NCBI GenBank assembly: GCA_012184525.1
Contig: WOFQ01000023.1
Location: forward strand, 248,001 to 312,000
Direction: 5' to 3'
Length of the DNA: 64,000 bases
DNA from: Xenoacremonium recifei
Taxonomy: Eukaryota; Ascomycota; Sordariomycetes; Hypocreales; Nectriaceae
Below the pieces are notes generated by a model that made no database searches, was not told the DNA's origin, and worked only from the letters and a program-made list of their open reading frames with translations. Each line of letters opens with the position of its first letter. Positions within the stretch are counted from its first letter, which is position 1. The position numbers and the translations under genes were made by a program. This document shows positions 54,119 to 64,000 of the stretch, in pieces.

Positions 54119-54505
54119 ATGTCGTCGTCGTCGAATTGGACTGACTGCGATCAGGGCTCCGTCCCTAGCTTCGAATCTACAGGCATAGCCAAGAATATCA
54201 CTGTGGGCTTAACGCCAGGGAACAATGCGAGCTACAACGCCATGGAGTACTGCTGCTCGCCAAACGCAGTCCATGTCTACGACAACTGCACACTTTGGTG
54301 CCAGCTACCAGACTCCATGGTCAAGAACTCGTCTTCAAGCGATTCTCTCGCAAATCTGCTCAATCAATGCTTCCGAAACAGCGGAGCCAACTACAGCCAA
54401 ATTCGTGCCATAGAGGTTCACGAAGCTGGGGCTTCTTTGGCTAATGGGCCGAATATCGGGAGTGTTGTCCTACTCACTATGTTCATCACATGGTTTTTGG
54501 GGTGA
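54119..54505 (+). CDS. Small Cys-rich protein with GPI-like hydrophobic tail
   Basis: 128 residues from the ATG at 54119 (aagATG); the frame is open upstream only from a TTG. It has six Cys (DC, YCC, DNC, LWC, NQC), several N-glycosylation sequons (NWT, NIT, NAS, NCT, NSS, NYS) and a C-terminal hydrophobic end (SVVLLTMFITWFLG) preceded by small residues, as in GPI-anchored proteins. These features imply the secretory route, yet no N-terminal signal peptide is present at the only usable ATG. Either an upstream exon is missed or the sequence is a member of a fungal small-protein group with unusual targeting. Function unknown. Confidence 0.6.
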   Translation: MSSSSNWTDCDQGSVPSFESTGIAKNITVGLTPGNNASYNAMEYCCSPNAVHVYDNCTLWCQLPDSMVKNSSSSDSLANLLNQCFRNSGANYSQIRAIEVHEAGASLANGPNIGSVVLLTMFITWFLG

Positions 54506-55806
54506 ATTTAAAGAACAAACACGGCTATGACTCAGGCAGAATGACAGCGTTCAGAGAACTCTGTATGTAAAGGTGTATTTGTTCAGGAGAACTTAAGTCA
54601 AGGGCATAAGACAAAGCAAGTTTGTGGAGGCAATTCGAGATGGATATGGAGTTGACACTTTTGGATACGATACCCATTTCGCGCATTGAATAGAGCTAGC
54701 TTTAAGTCAAAGAGTACTTTCTATTCTTGATAGAAGGCAATATCTCAACAACGTAAATATTCTAACAAGATTAAACCCCGTTTCCTGTCGAAAAACCTAA
54801 TTGAGAGGTGATGGTAAAGGATGCGGAAGGGTATTGAGCCAATGCGGCTCACTTCCAAACATAGAGAACGAAGATGTCTCCAGCCCCAATTCACCCTCCA
54901 GCAACCTAAATACCTTTGAAAGACCATTGGAAGCCTTATCCCTGTAGTAAGTCGTTGTCTTTCACTGTTTCCCAAGATATATAAGAAACCTGCTAAACAA
55001 CGCTTTGTATCCTTCTGCAAACCCGATGCCGCAGTGAGAATCACACGTCAGTCCATTTGACTGGTTGACGATGTTGAGACCACTTTTCCGTGAAGCTAGA
55101 GACTCAATTATAAGCTATTACGTCTATCGTCTTTTTCTCGGGAAATATGGACTACGTTTGTAGGCCCCGCGATCAACCTGAAGAGCCCTGAAGTCCCCGC
55201 GACGCCAACCTGTCCAAAGTCCTTCTCCGCATTCGATCACTCCCGTGTTCTCCCCACATGATTTCGATTTCTCCCCCGCGCCCGTCGCATTCAGGCCATC
55301 CGAGTTAAGGCCCACTGTCTCTCTAACTGATGATAGTTATGAAAAGAGACTTTATAAGATTTATGATGAACCCATACAAGATAGCGTCATATAATCATCT
55401 TAGACTAGAAATGAATGGCTCCATCCACATCAATGCATCTCATCGGACAGTTCAATTGCCGCTGCGTCCTTGGGAGCGGGTTCAATTTTCCAGTCTTCTG
55501 TTGGCGATCTTGGTTTTGATGGGTAAAATGAGCGGTCAATTATGGCGTGGTTCGCTTCCAAGCGAGGAAGCCGCCTTGTTTAGATGCAAATTAGCCTGGG
55601 AATACTTCATCCGCCTGACTCCAGCAATGAATAGCTCCAGGAGCCAGCCTCTTACGCCCCGCAGAAAGAGTCTTGAGTAGAATCTGGGGAAGATCCAAGA
55701 ATTTGGTCAAGTATAAGAACGAGGGGTGAAGCGATCTTCGCTGTCAATTCTTAGCTTGTCTGGATGTTCAATGCAGAGGCCACTTTTCCCGTAATATTAG
55801 TTCAAG
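54506..55806. other. Intergenic, 1.3 kb
   Basis: The region lies between the small Cys-rich gene and the arylsulfatase gene. A 116-codon + frame from 55330 has no family similarity, and minus frames are shorter. It should hold the sulfatase promoter on its right side. Confidence 0.45.
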
Positions 55807-57670
55807 ATGCGCTTATCGGTCGTTTCTGTGGCCTCTTTGGCCCTGCTTGTCAATGCCAATAATGCAGGTCATCAAAGTCCTAGTCCTGGCCGCAAACAGC
55901 CCAATATTGTGCTCATAATGTCGGATGACCAAGACAAACTGCTCAACTCGTTGGACTACCAGCCTGCTGTACAAAAACATTTCATCAGAGAAGGGCTCAC
56001 CTTTGAGAATCACTTTTGTACTATGGCTCAGTGCTGTCCATCTCGTGTTTCGCTGCTTACAGGCAAGGCTGGACACAACACTAATGTTACGGATGTGTTT
56101 CCGCCTTATGGTATGCGCGAAATCTTCACGCAAAAGACGACCCCATTCCAGTCTGACCCTACTTAGGTGGCTACCCGAAGTTCATCTCACAAGGCTTGAA
56201 TGACGACTATCTTCCGGTCTGGTTGCAAGCCAGTGGATATAACACGTATTATGTGGGAAAGTTGATGAACTCTCACAGCGAGGCCAACTATAACGATCCC
56301 TTTCCTGGTGGATGGAACGGCACAGATTGTGAGTTGCTTTATTGGAACTTGACGTCGCATGGAGACGGCCTACTTACTTTCCCACAGTTCTTCTGGAACC
56401 AAACATCTATCTGTATTACAATGCGACTTGGCAGCGGAATAAGAGCCCTCCATATGGGACCCCAGGCCAGTATTCTACCGATCTTGTATCTCAAAAGTCC
56501 CTTGCCTATATCGACGACGCCGTCAGGGCGAAGGCCAAGGATGGAAGGCCATTTTTCATGGGAATAATGCCTATTGGGCCTCATGCAGAGGCTTGGGGTA
56601 ACGCAGCGGGACAGCTCTTTTTCGCTCCTCCCGTACCTGCGAAGCGTCACGAGCACCTCTATCCAGGCGTCAAAATCCCCAGAACGTACAATTTCAACCC
56701 CGATGTTCCGGGATCAGTCAGCTACCTTCAGACTCTGCCTAAGTTTAACGATACTGCCGTTGCTTTCCTAGACAGCTTCTATCGCAAGCGTCTTCAAGCT
56801 CTGGCTTCTGTCGACGAGATGATTGATGCCGTATTTGCTAAGCTTGAACAGCATAACCTCCTGGAAGATACCTACGTCATCTATACTGCCGATAATGGGT
56901 ATCATATTGGGCAGCATCGACTCGACGCTGGAAAGACGACGTGCTACGAGGAGGATGTTAATATTCCCTTCATAATTCGGGGTCCTGGAATTGAAAAGGG
57001 TGTCAGCGTTGACTATCCCACGACCCATACCGATTTGGCGCCCACTATCTTCAAATTGGCCGGCATTCCCCTCCGGGACGACTTTGACGGTGCCCCAATC
57101 CCGGTCCGGAAGGATATCGAGCCTCCGAAATACGAGCAAGTCAACATCGAGTTCTGGGGAGGCAACCGACAAGAGGGTGTCGATGGTGGCGCCTCACAAT
57201 TGCCTAACAACACCTACAAGACGCTTCGTCTTCTCGGCCCTGGGTACAATCTGATGTACTCTGTGTGGTGCTCAAACGAGCATGAGCTTTACGATATGCG
57301 ACGCGACCCAGGACAGATGGACAACCTTTACGGTAGCAATGCGAAGCTCTTTGGCCACAGCATTGCCAAGATAACAGCGCGTCTAAACGGTCTCATGATG
57401 GTCATGAAGTCGTGCAAAGGAGCGGCTTGCATTCAACCGTGGAAAGTATTGCACCCTGACGGGAAAGTGAAAGGGATTCGGGACGCGTTGAACGGGAAGT
57501 ACGACCAATTCTACGAAAAGGAGATGCCCGAGGTGAGATTTGACGAATGTCTTTTGGGATACATAATTGCAGCGGAAGGACCCCAAAAGCCGGCAGTATT
57601 TGGGCAGAGTGGTGGTGAGGAGGATAAATACGCATATAAGAGGAATAGTGACTGGGCTGCCTGGGCGTAG
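55807..57670 (+). CDS. Secreted arylsulfatase
   Basis: Predicted to hydrolyse aryl or other sulfate esters, releasing sulfate for growth. Exons 55807-56110, 56167-56328 and 56388-57670 join in phase to 582 residues. A signal peptide (MRLSVVSVASLALLVNANNA) is present. The metal site starts at MSDDQD (about 38-43), and the sulfatase signature CCPSRVSLLTGK has Cys76 as the residue modified to formylglycine, Pro78-Ser79-Arg80 following. Later HIGQHRLDAGKTTCYEED carries further active-site residues typical of fungal and algal arylsulfatases. Length fits. Fungal genes of this kind are usually induced by sulfur limitation. It sits next to a Zn2Cys6 regulator, with no clear tie to the catabolic genes beyond. 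Confidence 0.93.
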
Positions 57671-57943
57671 CGAGAGAGGATGCTGTAAGGAAGAAAAGCC
57701 TCCAGGCCATAGTCTAGCGAAATGACTCGTGATGGCTTCGCTATTATCCGAGCTAGTGAACTGTCTAAAGCCAGGTCTAAAGATACTCCCACCGTACTAT
57801 TAGTCCGCCCATCCTTTATCATCGCCCCAGTTCCCTCCCCCACATTGTGTCGTGACGAATCAATCAACCTCGGTGATAGCAACTTCTCAGATTCAACATC
57901 TTTACATTATCTGCCCCAGGTCCAGCGGAGTACGATCGTCGAT

Positions 57944-60354
57944 ATGCGGTCTCATAGACAGAGCGGGCATAATCCAAAGCGACCCCGCCCTGGTGAGCGG
58001 ACGATGCTGGCTTGTACCAATTGCAAGCAGAAGAAACTCAAGGTAGGTAATCGTGCTCCGAAAAGCGGCCAGGAATGGCCCTGACAACTTGAAGTGTGAT
58101 GGGCAGAGCCCGCGGTGTCAGAACTGCGTACGAAATGACCGTGGTAAGTCCAGGCTGGGATCACTTTGTCTCGAATGATGAGTTTGACCCTCATGCAACA
58201 GAATGCCTTGTCGAGGATCCCGCAACCGGGCTACATCGCCCGAGAGACTACATGCAATCGCTCGAGGCCCGAGTTGCCTATCTAGAAGGTCTACTACAGC
58301 AGGTCAGACCCGATGTTGCGGTCGATCATCTCCTAGGCTTCGAAGGCGATGCTTTTGCGGCGCCAGTCATGGATCCTCCGAAAAGTCTTCCGCACGACAA
58401 TGGTGTACCCCCTAACACGCTTCATCACAATATTCAAAACACACCCAGACCAGAGGATCCCGGAACTGTTGGATCAGGAGAGGCAGATACCGCTGATGAT
58501 CCAGCTGACGAGCTGTCGTCCGGAGTGGCCTTGCTGTGCCTATCCGCAACTGGCCGAGAGCCACATTACTTCGGGCCTTCGTCAGCAGTATCCTTCTCAC
58601 GTATCGTAAGTGCGGCGATGAACTTGCGTAAGAATGTGGGAAGTTCGCAGAAAAGTGTTGGGATGGATAATGGCTGGGGCTTTTCACGCCCAGCGCCAGT
58701 CAACTTCCCTGCTCCCGCCCTGGCATCAGCGTTAAGTGCGGCTTATTTCGACAATTTCCATCCACAATACCCCTTCTTACACAAACCGACCTTCCTTATG
58801 TGGGAGAGCGCATGCATGCAAGCAAATGCGTCTGGAAATATTCTCATGGCCGGTGATGTGCCGTTGTTCTTTGTTTGGATGGTAAGCATATGGTACAGTC
58901 ATCCTTTGGTACAAAGCTAACTGGAGAATCCAGGTTTACGCAATATCGACCCTCGCGATGGGGCCTGCACATGTTGCGACAGCTGAATCATACTATTCAA
59001 TGGCTCTTGACCATCAACAGGCAGTTCTAGAACTCGACAGTCTCGAGTCTATCCAGAGCCTACTGTGCTGCGCAGTTTACTCAGTCAGATCGCCAGCAGG
59101 TGCCAGTCTATGGTAAGCTCGCGTTCTAATTGTGGAAGTATGCATCGCTGAATCGCGTTCCAGGAAACTATCAGGGGTGTCAATCCGACATTGTGTAGAG
59201 CTTGGGTATCATCGAAGTGTTTCTCGATACCGCAAACATTCCAACCCGCTTGTGGCTGAAATGTCGAAACGGTGCTTCTGGGTTGCGTACGATCTGGATC
59301 GGGTTGCATCATTTATTCTCGGTCGCCCAATGGGAATCCCAGATGACTCGATAGACGCTGAGGTAGACTTCTTCCAGCATTGAGCTTTTCTGAAGCAGCG
59401 CTGACAATTATTTAGATGCCCCTGGATATCGACGATGAAAACATCACACCGGCAGGCCTCCTCAAAGAACCTCGTATGTCAAGCGACGAGCCACCGACAA
59501 CCATGACTGGAGCTATTCACTCCATAAAACTGCGACGCCTCTGGTCAAAGATAGGCAACACCATCTACCCTTCGATTACGAGTTCACTTGACCGAGAGTA
59601 CTTCTCCAAGCAACCGTTGATCACTGCGTTAGCCCAAGAGCTGGAAGAGTGGCAAGAGAGTATCCCGTATCCTCCAGACCATGGCGGTTCAGATCCGCTC
59701 TCTGTCTTTGCCTCGCAAGGATGGTTTCGCCTGGCTTATGATCATTCTGTGCTTATCCTGTACCGGCACTGGATCACTCATACGCCCCCTCCAGGACAAG
59801 AGCAATGCGTCGAGGAGGCATTCGAGATATGTTCAGCGAGGGCGAGAGAGATGTGTTTGCTGTATCGAAGACTGTATCAAAGCCCCACGATACAGTTCAC
59901 ATGGGGTTCGTTGCACATTCTCTTCTTGGGTGGTCTCACATATCTGTACACCTTATGGAAGTCCAAACGGGTCAGAGAAAAGGCAAGGAAAACAGACGTG
60001 ATGAACACTTGCATGGCATGCGCTACCGTCCTGGTAATCATCGCGGAGAGATGGAGCCAAGCAACGATCTATAGGGACGTTTTCGAGATCCTTTCAGAGA
60101 AGACGATAAACCTCATTTGCGGCGATGTTTCACAACCTAAGGCGTGGGATGCAGGCATTGAAGAGCCTCAAGTTCAAGGTGAAGTGGACAACGAGCAACC
60201 ATTTCTCCAGGATTGGATCATGGGTTTGGATGACAACGAGATTCCGCAAGAATCCGAGTGGCTTGTTCGCGAGCTGCTGCGGGGAATGGGAGACACAGAA
60301 CCCGATGGCAACTTGAATGGCCAAGGTGCATCCCCTTGTTTAGATATGTCTTGA
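57944..60354 (+). CDS. Zn2Cys6 transcription factor 2
   Basis: Fungal binuclear-cluster regulator, six exons (57944-58042, 58095-58143, 58202-58881, 58934-59112, 59164-59362, 59416-60354) joined in phase to 714 residues. The cluster CTNCKQKKLK|CDGQSPRC and CVRND/REC is split by two introns, a common arrangement, and the first of these uses an AAG acceptor (TTGAAG|TGT). A coiled-coil dimer helix (YMQSLEARVAYLEGLLQQV) follows, then the fungal TF homology domain with LSGVSIRHCVELGYHRS and RCFWVAYDLDRVASFILGRP. Preceded by the arylsulfatase and followed by the DUF1338 gene, it is a candidate regulator of the 60-64 kb catabolic genes. Confidence 0.9.
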
Positions 60355-60462
60355 TATTACTGAGCTGTATAGTAGCAGAAAAGGCTCTCTTAGAGAAAAA
60401 CTCCTATGTCACCCTCTCGTTGTGAAACACTATTAAAGTTGCAAAATCCCCCAAATATTGTC

Positions 60463-61896
60463 TTATTCTCGATCCACGAGACCACAGCGTTCGAGGCTCT
60501 CCGTCTGTGCCGCGAGATATAATTCATCGGAGCTAATAATTTTAGCACCAAGTGCTCTTTCAAATCCATCAACGTCGGGAGACCCTTTTAACTCGGCCTG
60601 TTCGCCTTGAGACGAGGAAGCTGAGAGATTTGACCGGAAGATGCCCGCAGCAGAGAGCGGAAGGAAATCTTCATACGTGATAGGTGTAGCCTCAATATGT
60701 CCTGATGCTATCAGCTCTTCGACGCTTTGATCTGTCGGAAGCTCTGCAGGGGCCGTTTTTCGATAGGTGAAGTACACGAGACCCTGTACGCGGAGTTTTG
60801 ACCACGAATCTTGAAATTTCCGGAAAACATCTTCAGTAACTTCGTCTAAAGTCTTTTCAGTGCCAGACACCGAGCCCTGCCTGAACCTCTCCATAGCCTT
60901 CATCAATAGCTCATCGTACAACTTTCTTCCTGCCGGTGTCACTGCTGCTCCTCGTTCTTCGACTTCGCCAAATCGAGCTCTGTGAGTTCCCGTCACAAGC
61001 TCGCCGCTCGTGTTGACAAACTTGATGGATTCTTCCAATGCCAAAAAGCTGGTCTGACGAAGTAGGATCGGGCATGTTCGCGGAGGCGGTCCTTCAATTC
61101 TGTCTTTGACATTCAACCCTTCCACCTTCATCAGCTCCTGAGTTGTCGAGATATCCAAAGTCCGAGGCGTAAGATGATTGATGTGGGAACTCTGAAAGGA
61201 GGCAATGTCTGCGAGGATGGGGTGTTCAGCCGCGAGGCTCTTATACTCGATTTCTGTAGCTGACGCAACTGGCCTCCAACTAAAGGTCTTCATAGCCTCT
61301 TCAATAAAGTATTGTGCATCTTCAGCATCCAGCAGGTTATTTTGGCTCTCTGCCAGGTCGATGAGTTCCAGAAGCTTTGGGCTAAAGATGTTTCGTTTTT
61401 GTAGAAGGTCCATAGCGATCTTCTCTGCGACCTTATCCTTCAGCAACTCTGGGCGGAGGAGAGTGGTAAAAACTCGAAAGGGATTCTTCTTAAGCGAGGA
61501 ATTGTTGGTAGGACGAAAACAGGTGGCGTGCATAGGCAGACCAGCCATTGAAAGGTCGTAATACCCTACTGCTTCGAGCCCGATAACTCTGAACAAACGT
61601 CGCATAGTTCTCAGCTCGTACGGGGTTCCAAGTCGAATAGCCCCATGGCGTTCAAGCTCGAGTCGAGCAGAAGTAGTGTCTCCTATCTGGGAAGATGAGT
61701 TGCCTGAAGCCGTGACACTTTTGTTGACGGCAGCAACTATACGGACAAGGTCGCCATACTTGGGGACCTCGTTTCGATACATGGCAGACATGGCCATCGT
61801 GAAAGAGGTGCGAAGATCATCTGGGTTAACAAAGGAACCAGCCATCGGGTTGGCAACATCGTAACCAAAGCCGGCGGTACTCTTCGTCGTAGCCAT
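60463..61896 (-). CDS. 2-oxoadipate dioxygenase/decarboxylase-like protein (DUF1338)
   Basis: Single-exon 477-residue member of the DUF1338/HglS family, non-haem Fe(II) enzymes that convert 2-oxoadipate to D-2-hydroxyglutarate with loss of CO2 in lysine breakdown. Family hallmarks are visible: HGAIR at 84-88 (metal His and substrate Arg separated by four residues as in HglS), NHLTPRTLDI at 240-249 with the second metal His, RQTSFLALEE at about 280-289, and the RARFGEVEERG segment at 306-316 with the probable third ligand Glu. No signal or transit peptide is obvious. In fungi the physiological substrate may differ. It is divergent from the class II aldolase gene across a 457-bp promoter and convergent with the Zn2Cys6 regulator. 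Confidence 0.87.
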   Translation of the reverse strand: MATTKSTAGFGYDVANPMAGSFVNPDDLRTSFTMAMSAMYRNEVPKYGDLVRIVAAVNKSVTASGNSSSQIGDTTSARLELERHGAIRLGTPYELRTMRRLFRVIGLEAVGYYDLSMAGLPMHATCFRPTNNSSLKKNPFRVFTTLLRPELLKDKVAEKIAMDLLQKRNIFSPKLLELIDLAESQNNLLDAEDAQYFIEEAMKTFSWRPVASATEIEYKSLAAEHPILADIASFQSSHINHLTPRTLDISTTQELMKVEGLNVKDRIEGPPPRTCPILLRQTSFLALEESIKFVNTSGELVTGTHRARFGEVEERGAAVTPAGRKLYDELLMKAMERFRQGSVSGTEKTLDEVTEDVFRKFQDSWSKLRVQGLVYFTYRKTAPAELPTDQSVEELIASGHIEATPITYEDFLPLSAAGIFRSNLSASSSQGEQAELKGSPDVDGFERALGAKIISSDELYLAAQTESLERCGLVDRE

Positions 61897-62353
61897 TGTG
61901 GGAGCTATGTAAGAGTTAATTCAGTAAAAGCGTGATATTACATAAAATCCTGGAAACAAGACAATGAGTGGTAGTATAACTCAAGATAACAGCCATTTCA
62001 ACTACGATAAGGCACATCTATATATTTCTACTTCTACAGCTATTAGACCTCCGGAGGCTGCCAGGCCTCTTCTCATGTAGTCACCCTATACCTGCAACGG
62101 GGGCTTTCTGTTGGTTCTCAATCAATTTTAGTTCGGCTCTGTCCGAGAAAGCTGACTTTAAATACACGGTTGGGGTATGAACTCATGGAGTGGGTATTTT
62201 CGCAACTCGTGGCCAATGTCGGGGGAAGCCGACAGTGGGAAAGATGACGAGATAAGCTATATTAGCATTGCGTAGTAGAAACCCATGTTTGAAGCTTCAT
62301 CTCGCTACAGAAACCCAGTGCTAGTTCAGACAGGGCCAGGTCATTTTCTAACC
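61897..62353. promoter_or_regulatory. Divergent promoter between DUF1338 gene and class II aldolase
   Basis: 457 bp between opposed start codons. It contains the 10-bp perfect palindrome CCTCCGGAGG at 62047-62056, with the CCG/CGG triplets that Zn2Cys6 regulators recognise, about midway between the genes. A single shared element could coordinate both. Confidence 0.5.
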
Positions 62354-63280
62354 ATGTCCTCAACTACAACGTCAACTGTCGCAACGACGAAGTTGCGGGG
62401 AGGCAATGCTCTCAATGCCGCCAGCTCTTCAACCGGAGAGGTGAAACGACTCCACAGGATTCCGCAATACTCCTCTAAAGAAGAAGAACGAAAATGGCAA
62501 TTGGAACAAATGGCGGGAGCCTTCCGCGTATTTGCTCGGTTAGGTTTCGCTGATGGCGGTAGCGGCCATATAAGTCTACGAGGTACGCAAAGCGCTGACA
62601 CTGTTTCTTTGAAGCTCTACTGACACCTCCTTTAAGACCCTGTGCAGCCAGACACTTTCTGGATTAATGCCTATGGTGTCCACTTTGGAATAATTACTGT
62701 GTCTGACATGGTACATGTCGACGAGAATGGTGACCGCATAGGCGGTGCTGATAAACCTGTCAACAGAGCCGGATTCATCATTCATGCCGCGCTTCATAAG
62801 AGGCGACCAGACATCAACGCGGCTTGCCACGTTCATAGTCCATATGGCCGAGCTTGGTCAACGTTTGGGAAGCCCATCGACATGCTGAACCAAGACAGCT
62901 GTATGTTTTACGAAGACTTGGCTGTATATGCAAACTTCGGCGGCGTAGTCTTTGCCAAAGAGGAGGGCGGCAAGATTGCTGACGCACTCGGGCCGACGAA
63001 CAAGAACATCATCCTCCAGAACCACGGTCTGCTAACTGCTGGAGGAACGATCGGAGAAGCAGCGGCCTTCTTCATTGCTTTGGAGCGGGCATGTCATGCT
63101 CAACTGCTTGTTGAAGCTGCTGTTGCCCCGGATGGGTCGAGTCTTGCCAAAACACTTGTCAGCGGTGAGGAGGCTCGTTATACCAAGAAAGGGACAGGAA
63201 CTCCCGAGGTGATGTATATGCAATTTGAGCCAGAGTATAACTACGAGTTGAAGGTGTCAAAAGGTGATTTTCTTTTGTAA
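62354..63280 (+). CDS. Class II aldolase/adducin-family protein
   Basis: Exons 62354-62582 and 62637-63280 give 290 residues; the acceptor is AAG (TTTAAG|AC), required by phase and by the family sequence HISLRDPVQPDTFWINAYG. The zinc ligands of class II aldolases are present as ACHVHSPYGRAWS and NHGLLTAGGTIGEAA. Relatives act on short sugar phosphates or hydroxy-acids, or on oxo-acid aldol adducts; the fungal group is poorly characterised. An in-frame ATG at 62285 would add 23 residues; 62354 fits better. Divergent from the DUF1338 gene, so a joint catabolic role is likely: cleavage or decarboxylation of an oxo-acid. Confidence 0.88.
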
Positions 63281-63348
63281 AACTACTATATGTAATGAAA
63301 ATAATGGAATTTCTCGTCTTAATACTTCTATTGACAACAAATATTTAC

Positions 63349-64000
63349 CTACTGCTGCCATCGTTGGGGGTTTCTTCGTGCTATTCCAGAATAAAACCAA
63401 GACCCCAGTGTGAAGACATCATATACGGGCAGTCCAATAGACTCCTGAATTTGCTCTCCGTAGGGAGCCATATTTGTGCATTCCAACACTACTGCAACGA
63501 TATCGTTGTGGTCCGCAATCAGTTGTTTAGCTTGTTCAATCAGTTCTCTTTTGAGCTTCTCAGCATCATACTGCTCTCCCCTGGCGATGGTTCCGCGTAG
63601 ATGACCATTGTCAGGGGCTCCCGAGATGCGAATACTTGCTAGATCGATCCCCAATCCAGTCAAGTGCGCATCGGAGAGCCTAGAGGCATCGTATGTCATG
63701 ACCCCGATAAGCTGGCCAGCCGAATTCATAGCTTGTAGGGGAGGGATCTGGATGAGAGATGACGTGGCAATCGGAATCGGAAGACGGGCAGCCAGCCTAA
63801 GGTCGAAGTTTAGAAATTAGTATAAAAGTTCATTTTTTTTTACTTCGTACGCTTTTGGTGAGTATCGTACTGTTTCTGGGCCAGGGCGAGGAACCCGCAA
63901 CTTGTAATGATGCCAATAGCCCCGCGATCCGCCAACTTCTTTCCCGCAGCGACAAATCTATCGATAAAGCTATCATCGTAGGCTGTTTTTGTGACAAGCT
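63349..64000 (-). CDS. Asp/Glu/hydantoin racemase-superfamily protein, cut by window edge
   Basis: Partial gene running off the right end. Visible exons are 63998-63871 (frame) and 63796-63349, joined at CA|GTACGA..TTAG|G. Two-domain Asp/Glu racemase fold with the paired catalytic Cys positions visible: TSCGFLALAQ in the first half and VLECTNMAPYG in the second. LAARLPIPIATSSLIQIP and the VMTYDASRLSD segment also fit the family. Enzymes here racemise or isomerise amino or hydantoin acids, or decarboxylate malonates. It is tail to tail with the aldolase (68 bp apart) and probably in the same catabolic group. The N-terminus is missing from this window. Confidence 0.85.

Noticed and set aside
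55330..55680. 116-codon + frame upstream of the arylsulfatase
   Set aside because: No domain or splice context; composition is non-coding-like.
1..64000. tRNA, rRNA, CRISPR or complete transposon
   Set aside because: None with consistent structure or terminal repeats was seen by eye; a covariance-model scan would be needed to exclude single tRNAs.

Overview
The window is filamentous-ascomycete (Pezizomycotina) nuclear DNA. Most genes have short spliceosomal introns of about 50-110 bp with GT..AG borders, and the gene classes are typical of that group: Zn2Cys6 regulators, fungal P450s, Baeyer-Villiger monooxygenases, GH3 and GH79 enzymes, an HSP30-type opsin relative and NACHT/ankyrin NLRs with HeLo-like partners. 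Genus cannot be fixed from the sequence. I read 28 protein genes, two of them cut by the window edges. Exon borders were placed by hand from phase-consistent splice sites; no similarity search or structure prediction was run.

Layout. (1) 1-7.5 kb, carbohydrate block: edge-truncated sugar transporter (-) facing an intracellular GH3 beta-glucosidase (+), then a mucin-like secreted protein and a GH79 glycosidase (both -). (2) 8.8-17 kb, accessory block: two orphan multi-exon genes, then a divergent pair made of a NACHT-ankyrin NLR (-) and a 298-aa HeLo-like protein (+). (3) 17.3-26.1 kb: opsin-like membrane protein, K+/H+ antiporter, a 3-kb gene-poor stretch, C2H2 factor. (4) 27.2-49.5 kb, oxidative-metabolism region: small cytolysin-like protein, two different Baeyer-Villiger monooxygenases, P450, two cupins, FAD oxidoreductase, aldehyde dehydrogenase, two NmrA-like proteins, an embedded CCCH RNA-binding protein and a Zn2Cys6 regulator. 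There is no PKS, NRPS or terpene synthase, so this looks catabolic or tailoring-type. (5) 49.8-54.5 kb: a large coiled-coil, jacalin-like protein and a small Cys-rich protein. (6) 55.8-64 kb: arylsulfatase, Zn2Cys6 regulator, 2-oxoadipate dioxygenase-like (DUF1338) enzyme, class II aldolase and an edge-truncated Asp/Glu racemase relative, a second possible catabolic group.

The standout is the NLR/HeLo-like pair at 12.4-17.0 kb. The NLR carries one short Gly/Asn/Ser motif before its NACHT domain. The divergently transcribed partner carries two related copies at its C-terminus, behind a HeLo-like N-domain. That is the architecture of HET-s/NWD2-type amyloid-templated cell-death systems, here with a core ([VI]-S-A-x3-S-[VI]-S-[LI]-A-G in the effector) that I do not recognise as a named subtype. 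Coding-like ankyrin sequence with disabling changes lies just past the NLR stop codon, suggesting a recently altered C-terminus or an alternative last exon.
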